From NCBI RefSeq assembly GCF_006542625.1, contig NC_044402.1, positions 26,877,553 through 26,941,552 on the forward strand: 64,000 bases of DNA, read 5' to 3'. The DNA comes from Nomascus leucogenys (Eukaryota > Chordata > Mammalia > Primates > Hylobatidae). Position numbers and translations under genes: made by a program. The notes under the pieces were generated by a model. It searched no databases. It was not told the DNA's origin and saw only the letters and a program-made list of their open reading frames with translations. Of the stretch, positions 13,085-24,619 are shown in pieces. How positions within the stretch are numbered: position 1 is the stretch's first letter; each line of letters starts with the position of its first letter.

Positions 13085-13925
13085 TTTAAGTTAATTAATT
13101 TATTTAAATAGGTTTTGGGTACAAGTGGCTTTTTGGTACATGGATGAGTTATATAGTGGTGAATTTTGAGATTATAGTGCACCCATACATTAGTGTACAC
13201 TGTACCTAATGTGTAGTTTTTTATCCCTAGCTTCCCTCACACTCTCCTCCCTCTAAGTCCCTAAAGTCCATTATATCACTCTGTATGGCTTTGTGTACTC
13301 ATAGCTTGGCTCTCACTTATAAATGAGAACATACATTTTTTGGTTTTCTACTCCTATATTACTTCACTTAGAATAATGGCCTCCAGCTCTATCCAAGCCA
13401 CTGCAAAAGACATTATTTCATTCCTTTGAATGGCTGAGCAGTATTCCATGGTGTATATATACCACATTTTCTGTATCCACTCATTAGTCACTGGGCACTT
13501 AGATTGGTTCCACATCTTTGCAATTGCTAATTGTGCTGCTATAAACATACCTATGCAAGTGTCTTTTTCATATAATGACTTTTTTTTCCTTTGTATACTC
13601 AGTAGTGGGATTGCTAGATTGAATGGTAGATCTACTTTTAGCACTTTAAGGAACGACCATACTGTTTTATATAGAAATTGTACTACTTTACATCCCCACC
13701 ATCAGTTTCCTTTTCCCCTCATTTATGCCAACGACTACTGTTTTTTGACTTTTTAATAATGGCCTTTCTTGTGGGAGTAAGGTAGTATCTCTCTGTAGTT
13801 TTAATTTGCATTTCTCTGATGATTAGTGATGTTGAGCATTTTTTCATATGTTTGTTGACCATTTATATATCTTCTTTTAAGAAGTGTCTATTCATGTCCC
13901 TTGCTTATGGTTTTTTAATTTTTTA
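13085..13925 (-). mobile_element. L1 (L1PB/L1MA-like) 3' part, inserted in an older L1
   Basis: The minus strand encodes decayed ORF2 C-terminal sequence (AIAKMWNQSKCP, WYIYTMEYCSAIQRNEIMS), followed by a 3' UTR reaching about 13085. An Alu interrupts the element at 13926-14264, and it continues to about 14817. Confidence 0.85.
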
Positions 13926-14264
13926 TATTTATTTATTTATTTATTTTGAGACGGAGTCTTGCTCTGTCGCCCAGGCTGGAGTGCAATGGCGTGATCTCAA
14001 CTCACTGCAAACTCCACCTCTCAGGTTCAAGCGATTCCCCTGCCTCAGCCTCCCGAGTAGCTGTAGCGACCTTACAGCTGTAGTGACCTGTAGTGTAGGG
14101 ATTACAGGTGCATGCCACCACACCTAGCTAATTTTTGTATTTTTAGTAGAGGCAGGATTTTACCAAGTTGGCCAGTCTAGTCTCAAACTCCTGAACTGAG
14201 GTGATCCGCCCACCTCAGCCTCCCAGAGTGCTGGGATTACAGGCGTGAGCCACGGTGCCTGGCC
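13926..14264 (-). mobile_element. Alu with internal expansion, inside an L1
   Basis: Reverse-strand Alu with a TTTA-rich tail at 13926-13956. Between 'gagtagct' (ending about 14062) and 'gggattacagg' (about 14098) the normal short stretch is replaced by about 35 nt built from repeats of CTGTAGYGACCT. Weakly matching L1-derived flanks on both sides fit a decayed target-site duplication. Confidence 0.9.
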
Positions 14265-14817
14265 CTTTGCCCACTTTTTAATGGGATTGTTTTTTTCTTG
14301 CTGATTTGAGCTTGGATATTAGTCCTTTGTTGGATGTGTAGTTTGCAAATATTTTCTCCCGTTCTGTGGGTTGTCTGTTTACTTTGCTGATTATTTCTTT
14401 TGCTGTGCAGAAGCTTTTTTGGTTTAATTAGGTCCCATTTATTTATTTTTGTTTTAGTTAGATTTGCTTTTGGGGTCCTTGTCATGAGTTCTTTGCCTAG
14501 GCTGATGTCTAGAAGAGTTTTTTCCAACTTTGTCTTCTAGAATTTTTATAGTTTCAGGTCTTATATTTAAGTCTTTGATCCATCTGGAGTTGATTTTTGT
14601 ATAAGGTGAGAGATGGGGATCCAGTTCATTCTTCTACATGTGGCTTGCCAGTTTTACTAGTACCATTTGTTAAATAGGGTGTCCATTCCCCAATTTATGT
14701 TTTTGTGTGCTTTGTCAAAGATCAGTTGGCTGTACATTTTTGGTTTTATTTCTGGGTCCTCTATTCCATTCCATTCGTCTATGTGTGTACTTTTATACTA
14801 GTACCATGCTAGTTCTT
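14265..14817 (-). mobile_element. L1 (L1PB/L1MA-like), continuation
   Basis: This continues the 13085-13925 element past the Alu: 'cctttgcccactttttaatg', 'ggatattagtcctttgttgg', 'atggtttgatccatctggag'-type sequence, to 'agtaccatgctagttcttcc'. It is then replaced by the older L1M. Confidence 0.85.
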
Positions 14818-16950
14818 CCCTTTAGAGTTAGTACTTTTCATGCCCTGCTTATAAATTTGTGTTCATGAAGATTTGCATCTGTTTACTTCTAGATGCGTTC
14901 CCATTTTGCCTTCTACATTTAAATCCACAATACACCTAGATTTGGTTTATGTATATGGTATGAGGCAGAAGTTAATATCCATTTTTTTCACAAAGATATC
15001 CAGTTGACCGACAACTATATATAGAAGGATTATACTTTCCCTTCTGCCATGCAGTAGTACCTTTGATATAATTTGTGTCTATACATGTGTGGGCCAGTTT
15101 CTGGACTCTCTGTCCCACTGATCTATTTATCTAGTTTAATGCCAATATCTTAGAGTTTAAGTGTTTGGAAGAATTCATTTGTGAATCCATATACCCAGGA
15201 GTTCTCCTTGAAAGAAAGTTTCATTTTCAAATTCAATTTCTTTGATAGATTTCCCATTTCTTCTTCTGACAGTTTTTCTCATCATCCCTATTTTTTGCCG
15301 CTTTCCTAAGAACTCTAACTCCATTTACCCTCTTCCCGATTTTCTGATACTTTTTTATTTTAAAATATTTTACATATATTTTAAACCCCATCAGATATTA
15401 TAATTTTATACTCTCAATAATTCTTTAGATTTACATGTTTTATTGCTGTTCATCCCTTCTTGCACTTCCACGGTTCTACCTGGGATCATATTACTTCTGC
15501 TTAAAGAACTTCTTTTAGTATTTCTTTTAGAGTCAACAATAAATTTTCTCATTTTTTGGTTTGTCTGAAAGCATATCTCCCTTTTATTTTTTAAAGACTA
15601 TTTTCACTGATTGTAGAATTCTAACAAAGGGTGCAATTATTTTCTTTTAGCATTTTGAATATGTTTTCTTGTCTTCTGGTGCGCATCATTTATCTTAGGA
15701 GGTCAACTTCAGTTCTTATTGTTGCTTCCCTGATGTTAATGCATCTTTTTCTCTGGTTGCTTTTTAGAGTTTCTCTCTGTTTTGTTTGTGCAAGTTGAAT
15801 TAAGGTGTTCTAAGATGTCCTAATGTGTTCTTTTGTATTTATCTTGCTTGTTCTTCCTGATAATTCTTAATCAGAGGCTTGATGTCTTTTTTCCATTTTG
15901 GAAAATTCTCAGTGAACTGATTTCAACTATTATTTATTCCTTATTCTTTCTCTCTAGTCCACTGACCTTAATTCACTGTATATTAGACCTTTTCCTATGT
16001 TGCATATGTATTTTTTTCTCTTTTCTGATGTTTTCATCTTTGTCTCTCTAATCTTGTATTTTCTATAATCTGTCTTCTAGATAATAATCCTCTCTTCAGG
16101 TATGTCTTATGTTCTTAAACATATCTACTGAGTTCTCAATTTTGGATATTATGTTCTTCAATCTATTATGGACTTTCCATCTGATACTTTTATCCAGACC
16201 CCAGTTCTCAGCCACAATTCTCTATCCTGTCCTGGATATTTAGTACAGTTATTTTAAAATCTATTTTTGATGACTCTAACATATGGTTCCTCTACAGGTT
16301 TGCTTCTAGCATTAATTTTTTCTCCTAGTTTTTTGGTACTTGTTTTATCTCCTGGTATACCTGGCAATAGTTAATTAACTGCTAGACCCTGTGTATAAAA
16401 ACAAAAATAATAATTTGAGGCTCTAAATAATTTTATCTCTTCCAGGAAGGAAATATTTTTTGCTTCTGGCAAGCAGTTAAAATAGTGGTAGATCTTCTTA
16501 ATCCGTTCCAGAATGAACTGATTCAAAACTATGTTTCTGTCTTTGTGAGAATTGGTTTATTTGTGTTAGCTCTTCTTATTCCTAGGTGATATCCTTCAAG
16601 GATCACAAATGAAAACCTGGGGTATTTATCAGGGCCTTTCTCATTGGATAGATCTAGACTCAATTTTTGTCTCCCAGCTCCATAAGACAACTGAAAGTAT
16701 GGCTCAAGTTTTCAGCCTCTTTGACACCACTCTGCTTAGCTTCTTGGAAATGTCCTGCAGGGAGAATGTATCAGGAGTTTTAATCCCACCTCTTTGTGCT
16801 TCCCTTCTCTTTTCTTGGGATCTTGGTGTCAAGGCCTCTCTGCTTTGGTGGATTTATGATGCCTTCAGATTGATCATATTATGCTCTATCCAGATTTTCC
16901 TAGTTGTTCTTAATGACAGGGTCACTCCAGTACAAGCTTATCCATCATAA
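14818..16950 (-). mobile_element. Ancient L1M (HAL1-like) fragment, part 2
   Basis: The first 400 bases ('tttagagttagtacttttca', 'ccttctacatttaaatccac', 'tgtatatggtatgaggcag') take up the L1M consensus where 12060-13084 left off. From about 15480 the sequence looks like old L1/HAL1 internal sequence on the minus strand. The far edge near 16950 is only approximate. Confidence 0.55.
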
Positions 16951-17472
16951 TTAGAAATCTCCCATAGTATTTTAAATATCTTTATAATATAACATGTTTT
17001 GTACTTCCTCAAATCACTATAATTATTTTCAGCCGACTCGCCAATATCTCTAACTGGTCTGAGGAAGAAACCATTCAATATCAATTTTGGATCCCTATGG
17101 CTAGCACAGTGCTTAACACACAATAGATATTTAATACACGTTGGCTAAACTGAACTGAATTAAAATGGAGACAGATACAATGAGAATATTACCACAGGAA
17201 AAATGTCTTTCTAGCTTCTTAACACTATTTGAAAATGAGATGACATTTTCTCATAAAAATTATATACTTATAATAATTTTTAGCCTTTACTTCAACCACT
17301 CTTTCTATGCACTTGAATTTTTAAAATGTCCATGCCATGCTATGATTTCTTCCTGTGTATTTCTGTATCTGTCTCTCCATCTTCCTATTTTCAGTCATTG
17401 AATACAGGACACATTTATAATATAAATTCTTAATGCAGTTAAAATATTTAGAACTTAATCAAAGAATATAAA

Positions 17473-17803
17473 CAGTGGACCCTCTATGTGGGTTCCACGG
17501 ATTCAAACACATATCAAAAATATTCAGAAAAAAATTGCACCTGTACCGAATATGTACAGACTTGTTTTTCTTGTCATGATTTCCTAAACAATACAGCACA
17601 ACAGCTATTTACATAGCACTTACGTGGTATTAGGTATTATAAGTAATGTGAGATGATTTGAAGTATACAGGAAGATGTGCGTAGGTTATATACAAATACT
17701 ACACCACTTTGAATCAGGAAACTTGAGCATCTGCAGATTTTAGCATCCAAGGGAGTTCCTGGAATAAATCTCCCATGTTCCCCATGAGTATGAGAGACAA
17801 CTG
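17473..17803 (-). mobile_element. MER2-like nonautonomous Tigger element
   Basis: Terminal CAGT and ACTG, plus internal phrases 'tgggttccacggattcaa', 'ctgtaccgaatatgtacaga', 'aacagctatttacatagca' and 'tattaggtattataagtaat', match the MER2 consensus of the TcMar-Tigger group as I remember it. A TA dinucleotide follows the right end, consistent with mariner-type insertion. Confidence 0.75.
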
Positions 17804-18127
17804 TATATATACATATATAAATATTATATATACTGTGTATATACATGTATGTATATATTATATACATATGTAATGTGTATATATTATATACATGTATGTA
17901 TATAATATATACATATGTAATGTGTATATATTATATACATAAAATGTACATATATACTGTATATACATAAAATGTACATATATACTGTATATACATATAG
18001 TATGTACATATTATGTACACTATATATTATGTACATATTTCATATACTATATATACATATAAAATATGTGTATACACACAATGTATATGCATACATACAC
18101 AATATAAAATATGTAATTATACATATA
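17804..18127. repeat. AT-rich TATA/TACA satellite, about 320 bp
   Basis: Alternating TA and TACA/TGTA runs contain higher-order direct repeats. For example the block around 'acatgtatgtatata' recurs at about 17843 and 17890, and 'aaaatgtacatatatactg' recurs at about 17940 and 17968. It begins at the right end of the MER2-like element. It is rich in self-complementary stretches and contains no coding signal. Confidence 0.9.
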
Positions 18128-19489
18128 TTTATATAATCTTAGATTATAGATTAGTCATTCTTAATGTTACTCTTCAAGTTAAACGTAAAAACCAAAGAGA
18201 AATAGAAATCCTTCTATTTGGCTATAGAATCTCATGTCCTTAAACATTATATTGACTCAAAAGCTGATGAAAACTAGACAATGGATTTGAACCAGGGAAG
18301 GATATCTTCTACCTGATCATCATTTTATCTCCAGCACTTAGCAGAGTGCCTGACATATGGAAGTGTTTAATACATGGTTATTTGATAAATTAATCAATGA
18401 ATGCTCAGAAGTTTATTCAAGCTCAACAATTCAATGATCTCAACATTTCCAACTTTGTCAAACTACTGCTTCAGGGTTTCTAGAAGGCCATTGTAGCATT
18501 AAACCTCACTTCCCACTCACAAATAAAGGAAGCAAAGCTGGCATCACTCTTGGAAGAGAAATTTCAATACATTTATTCTGAAAAATTTAGTAGCTTTCTA
18601 TACATTAGCATGTTATTAAAGTTAATTCATCAAATTGAAATTAATTAATTAAGAGCAGAGCCATTTTCTGTTGCACAGTTGGGCTTTCAGGCTAAGCTGA
18701 ATAATATAAGGTTTTTAAAATAATATAACAACAAAAATAAATATTTTGTTTAACTATTGTAGAAAATGTAAGAAAAGGACTAACACAAAAAAGGGTCCAC
18801 ACTAATAGCAATGATAAGGTAGATCAACCATATGGACCACAAAGACTAAAACACAGGACATTCTGTGATAAGAATTGTTGCTCTGACAGACTCCATTGTT
18901 AATTATACATTTCAAACTCTAAAGAGAAGATAAGGATTTCGTATCTGCCAATCAATGCCTCCAAAGAGGGAAGCCTACAGTGGGTAAAAAATGAATGTAT
19001 TTTGGTAATACGTTTTTTCTATGAAAACAATCATTTATAACAGTTTTTGTGCCTTTATTTCCTGTTGCTGCAGTAATCATACGTGCTTTGAGGGTTTGGT
19101 TGTGTTTTGCTTTATCGTCTGAAGGAGAGTATGGCCCTGTGATCTTCTCATCTATCCTGACATTTTTGAAAGATGGTACATGTGAGCAATTGAGGCCAGA
19201 GTAATGAAATTCTGCAAGACTAGAAGAACTACAATAGTTCTAAATTTAAAAGACAGCAAGTTGCTGCTAATAAAGAAGAGACCAGCTCCAAGCTGACACC
19301 TGCAGGGAAGGCCACTCACTGGGGCTTAGTAGAATATGAAATGAGGGAGGTAATGTGCAATATATGCACCTTTGAGGCCTCTGGATTCTCAATAGAAACA
19401 AGGACCTTAAAATGGGAATTTTAGGCATATGTTTCACAGGGTAAATCTGGCTTACACTATATTGAGTTGGTTTATACTATATTATTTGA

Positions 19490-20015
19490 TTTACTGGCAA
19501 TACTAAAAATTGTCAAGGATGCAAGGAAACTGGAATATTTATATTCTGCTGGTGGGAGTGTGAATTTGTACATCACTTTGGAAAGCAATTTGGCAATACC
19601 TAGTAAAGTTATAAACATCCAGCTTATAACCTAGCAGGAAATTGCACTTCTAGGTATATGTACTAGATAAACTCTGGCACAAATGTGGATAAAAATATAC
19701 TGGAGTAGCTGGGTGTGGTGGGAGATAATTTTAGCTCCAATCACTTAGGGAGGCTGAGTCAATTGCTTGAGCCCAGGAGTTCAAGACTAGCCTGGGCAAC
19801 ATAGTGAAACCCTGCCTCTAAAAAAAAAAAAAAAAAAGTAAGGAGCACGAAGTAACAGTTAATATGAATGAATGAAATCAACATAGATGTCTTATCAACA
19901 TAGATAAAACATTATGTTTAAAAAGTAAGTTGTACAGATATGCACAGTATGATACCATTTATATAAATTTTAAACACTCAGTATAATATATATTGCTTAA
20001 GGACATAAACACATA
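19490..20015 (+). mobile_element. Ancient L1 fragment, interrupted by an Alu monomer
   Basis: 'ggaatatttatattctgctg', 'ggaaagcaatttggcaatac' and 'ttgtacagatatgcacagta' are diverged L1M-type ORF2 and 3' phrases. An Alu monomer sits at 19706-19837 and Tigger1 begins at 20016. Sequence after 22406 ('acttcaggatagttgtttcc') looks like the continuation of the same L1. Confidence 0.6.
19706..19837 (+). mobile_element. Free left Alu monomer (FLAM-like)
   Basis: About 130 bp carry a single Alu left-arm pattern ('agctgggtgtggtggg', 'gcttgagcccaggagttcaa', 'gcaacatagtgaaaccctg') followed directly by an A-run to 19837. There is no right arm, which fits a fossil monomer rather than a truncated dimer. Confidence 0.8.
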
Positions 20016-22406
20016 CAGATATATCTCAAAAATATTAATATTGTGGGTTCAGTGACAGACCACTGCAATAAAGCGACTATCACAATAAAGTGAGTTACAC
20101 AAATGTTTTTTCATTTCCCAGTGCATACAAAAATTATGTTTACACTATACTGTAGCCAATTAATTGTGTAATAGCATTATGTCTAAAAACACAATGTACA
20201 AACCTTAATTAAAATCACTTTATTGCTAAAAAAAAATGCTAACAGTCATCTAAATTGACAACCTTCAGTGAGTTGTAATCCTTTTGCTGGTGTAGAGTCT
20301 GCCTCAGTTTTGATAACCGCTAATCAGGCTAGTGGTTACTGAATGTTGGGGTGGCTGTGGCCATTTCCTAAAATAAAACAACAATGAAATTTGCTACATT
20401 GATTGACTCTTCCTTTCACAAAAGATTTCTCTGTAGCATGTGATGCTGTTTGACAGCATTTTAACTTCAGTTGAACTTCTTACAAAATTGGAGTCAATCT
20501 TCTCAAACCTTATCATTCCTTTACCAATTAAGTTACGTAATATTCTAAGTCCTTTGTTGTCATTTCAACATTGTCCACAGCATCTTTACCAAGAGTGGAT
20601 TCCATCTCAAGAAACTGCTCTTTTATTGCGCATCCATAAGAAGCAACTCCTCATCCATTCAAGTTTTATCATGAGATTGCTTCAAGTTAGTCACATCCTA
20701 AGGCTCTCCTTCCAGGGTTTTGTTTTTTGTTTTTTTTCCTATTTTCACCACGTCTGCAGTTACTTCCTCCACCGAAGTCTTGAACTCCTCAAAGTCATCC
20801 ATGAGGGTTGTGATCAACTTCTTCCAAACTTCAAAGTCATCCATGAGAGCTGGAATCAACTTCTTCCAAATTCCTGTTAATGTTGATATTTTGACCTTTC
20901 CTCATTAATCGCAAATGTTCATAATGGCATCTAGAATGGTGAATCCTTTCTAAAAGGCTTTATGATCCATCAGAGAAATCACTATCTATGGAAGCTATAG
21001 CCTTACAAACTGTATTTCTTAAATAATAAGACTTAAAACTCTAAATTACTCCTTGAGCTGCAGAATGATGTTGTGTTAGCAGGCATAAAAACATTAATCT
21101 TAGTGAACATTTTTATCAAAGCTCTTTGGTAACTAAGTGCATTGTTGATGAACAGTAATATTTTTACATAAAATTCTTTGTTTTCTGAGTAGTAGGTCTC
21201 AAAATTTGGCCTGAAATATTCAGTAAACCATACTGTAAACAGATGGGCTCTCATCCAGACTTTGTTGTTCAACTTACAGAGTACAGGCAGAGTAGATTCA
21301 GCATAATTCTTAAGGGCCCTAGGATTTTCAGAATGGCAAATGGGCATTGGTTTCAACTTAAAGTCACCAGCTATATTAGATTCAGAAAAGAGAGTTTAGC
21401 CTGTCCTCTAAAGCCAGGCACTGACTTTTCCTCTCTAGCTATGAAGGTCCTAGATGGTTTCCTATCCAATAGAAGGCTTTTTACCTACATTGAAAATGTG
21501 TTGGTTAGTGTAGCCATCTTCATCAGTGATCTTACCTAGATCCTCTGGATAACTTGCTGCAGGTTCTATATCAGCACTTGCTGCTTCAATTTGCACTATT
21601 ATGTTACGGAGATGGCTTTTTTGAGCTAACCTCTACTAATTTCAAAACTTTCTTCTGCAGCTTCCTCACCTCTCTCAGCCTTCATAAAACTCAAGCATTA
21701 GGGCATTGCTCTGGATTAGGCTCTGGATTAAGGAAGTGTGTGGCTGGTTTGATCTTCCACCTAGACCAGTAAAACTTTCTGCACATCAGCAATATCTGTT
21801 TTACTTTCTTATCATTCATGTGCCCACTTTTAATTTCCTTCAAGAACTTTTCTTTTGCCTTTACAGCTTGGCTTACTGTTTGGCCTAAAAGGCCTAGCTT
21901 TCAGCCTATCTTAACTTTAGATACGCCTTTCTCACTAAACTTATTAATTTTTAGCTTTTGATTTAAAGCGAGAAATGTGCAACTCTTTTTTTCTACTTGA
22001 GCACTTGGAGGCTATAGTAGGGCTATTAATTGGCCTAATGTCAATACTATTGTATCAAAGAGAATAGGGAAACCTGAAGAGAGGGAGAAGGCTGGAGGCA
22101 CAGCTGGTTGGTGGAACAGTCAGAAGCCACGCAACATTTATCTATGAACATTTTACGTGGGCATGGGTCATGGCACCCCAAAACAATTACAATAGTAACA
22201 TCGAAGATAACTAATCATAGATTACCATTGACAGATATAATAATAAGTTCCAAGAATTAACAAAATGCAACACAGAGACATGAAGTCAGCACACGCTGTT
22301 GGAAAATGCTTGATGCAAGGTGGCGGCAAAACTTCCATTTGAAAAAAGAAAATTCAGTATCTCCAAAGTGCAAGAAGGTAAAGAGCAATAAAATGAGGTA
22401 TGCCTG
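20016..22406 (-). mobile_element. Tigger1 DNA transposon, nearly full length, decayed
   Basis: The right end ends in GAGGTATGCCTG (22395-22406) and the left end at 20016 is its decayed inverted copy. The span of 2391 bp compares with about 2.4 kb for Tigger1. The pogo-like transposase lies on the minus strand but is broken. A fragment at 21356-21033 still shows VWMRAHLFTVWFTEYF, KILLFINNALSYQRAL and VFMPANTTS, the DDE-domain region. Where the family normally has an IDNAPGHP-like motif, this copy reads INNALSYQ, so the catalytic aspartate is changed to asparagine. It is not functional. Confidence 0.9.
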
Positions 22407-24112
22407 AATAGTCGAATTTTTAAATATGGCCCAGAAGACGCCATAGAAACTTCAGGATAGTTGTTTCCTGTGACACTAGAATCTTTCCCAACACTACCAA
22501 TCTGTCTGAGCTGGCATAATAATAAAATTTATTTGATCCTGTAATTTCCCTAAGGTATTTCAAACCCTCTCTTCTCACTGTATCCTTAAGCTTTGAAATT
22601 GATCTAGGGCAAAATTAACTCATCAAGGATCTAATGAGGCTACTCCAGAACTGCTGAAAAAATTTAGAGGGATAAAGATATGGTAAATGGAAATGCACTG
22701 GACCAGTTACTCTCCTAGATCCATGCACTTGGCTTCTCTTCTTCCTTTGACTCCTTTCTACATAATGGGTTCTCAGGAGAGATATCTTACAGGTCTTTCT
22801 TTATGTTTAGAGACTTTTAGATTCCACTCGTTCCTTTATTAATTCTCGCCCAGGCTTTGGTTGCTATAAGATGACCTGGGGGCTGATTTGCATGTGGGAG
22901 ATTCTCTCCTGTCTCCAATGCCTAGAAGGCCAGGTGGTAAGGAAGGTGAGGTGCAAAGAAAAAGCCTCCCAATTCTGCCTCTTATTTAGGCCTTATGTCT
23001 GTTCACAGGACAAGGAGACCAGAGAGAGCTTTAAAACTGCACTTGGTCTGGCACATTCTATACAATGACTAAGTGCTTCTTCAGAGTCTGGTGCCACCTA
23101 CTTAGCTGCCATTCTAGTTCTTTGTCACCCTACACTGAGCACCTGCTGTGTGGAGAACTCATCACTGTCTTCATGCTCCTTTGTTGACTCGATCATTCTT
23201 ATACTACATCTGACATCTAAAATAGCTTGTACTATTCTTAAATACAGAAAGCCTTGCTTCTCTATTGTAAATGGGAAATTATGAAGACTGAGGAATGTTT
23301 TCTGTGGATACTTCCAACCAAGACACTGAATTTAGAGTGGACAAAAAGGACTACTTTTATTCTAATTCAACCAAAACATTTTAATGTGACCTGGAAGACA
23401 TAAAAGTCATAAGTGTAGGGCTGAAAAGTCACCTGCCTCTCCAACCCCCTTTCCTCTAATAGTCTATAAATACTGGGACGTTTTTACCCTGGGGACCAAT
23501 TAAGGAACTTTCACCCACCACACTCACTGCTAATGGATCAGCACCGAAACCACAACTTCTTTTGCCCCAGCCACATAAACACTCACAATGTGGTAAGAAA
23601 TGTTATTCCCCACCAAAATTACCTGGATGCATGCCCTAGGCATGAAAGACTTTTCCCTTACGAGCACCAATGATTCATTTGAAGAAGTAATGATTTTCCT
23701 GTTCTTGAGATGCTGAGGATCTCTCAATTTTATTAAAAATTTTATTAAAAATTTCAATGTGCTTGGAGTAGGATGCATTGGCCAGGGATCCAGGGCTTCA
23801 GAAAGGTCCCCCATTATTTGCAGAATAATCAGTGCCCACAAATGTGTTAGAAGTTTGTAGACACCAAAAACACCTTGCCTTTATAAGCAAATATATTTGA
23901 AAGAGGCTTTGATTATCTCAGGCCAGCTTCTGCCTTGTTTTTAACTTAAGTGAACAGAGTTTAATCTGAGAGACACACAAAAGCCCTAATGCCCTCATTC
24001 CTGACCCAGTCCTGACAGGGACAGGAGGCATAATAGCTGCTTCTGTCCCAGTTTCTGATAGGCAGTTCAGTCTGCAAACCCAGAGAGCACTCATGAGGTA
24101 TGGGCTGCCATG

Positions 24113-24131
24113 TGGCCACCGGGTGGCAGCC
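24113..24131 (+). promoter_or_regulatory. Candidate CTCF-type motif
   Basis: TGGCCACCGGGTGGCAGCC fits the CTCF core (CCASYAGRKGGCR) except for G in place of A in the middle. It also sits in the loop side of a small inverted repeat (GGCTGCCA ... TGGCAGCC). Occupancy cannot be judged from sequence. Confidence 0.35.
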
Positions 24132-24286
24132 ATATCTGCTCTGTCACATGGGCCCACTATAGGCATAGGTTTTTGGATGATGGTCTTGGATATGCTGCCT
24201 TACATTCCACTCCCCTCAAAAAACCTGAGATAACTGTGAACTTTAGTTTGCTTAGATTGGGCCATGATAAGACTTCCTATGGAAGG

Positions 24287-24619
24287 TGCCACGGACTGAA
24301 TGTTCACATTTTCCCCAAATTCATATACTGAAGCCCTGATCTCCAACATGATGGTATTTGGAGGTGGGACCTTCGGTTCTAATTAGATCACGAGTAGGAG
24401 CCCTCATGAGTGGGATTAGTGCCCTTGGGAGAAGAGACACAAGAGAGATGATCTCTGCTTTCTACCATGTGAGGATACAAAAAGAAGGCCATCTGCAGAC
24501 CAAGAAGCAGGCCTTGATCTTGGGCTTTCCAGCCTCCAGAACCATGAGAAATAAATGTTTGTTTTTTAAGCCACCCAGTCTATGGTATTCTGTTAGGGCA
24601 GCCTGAACTGACTGAGACA
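24287..24619 (+). mobile_element. MLT1-class MaLR solo LTR
   Basis: Phrases 'cggactgaatgttcacattt', 'gatggtatttggaggtggga', 'catgagtgggattagtgccc', 'agcctccagaaccatgagaa' and 'aagccacccagtctatggta' follow the MLT1 LTR consensus in order. It begins TG and ends CA. No internal sequence is present. It lies antisense to NRXN3. Confidence 0.8.

Noticed and set aside
20440..20880. 146-residue open frame on the plus strand
   Set aside because: It is the antisense of the Tigger1 transposase region and carries no domain of its own.
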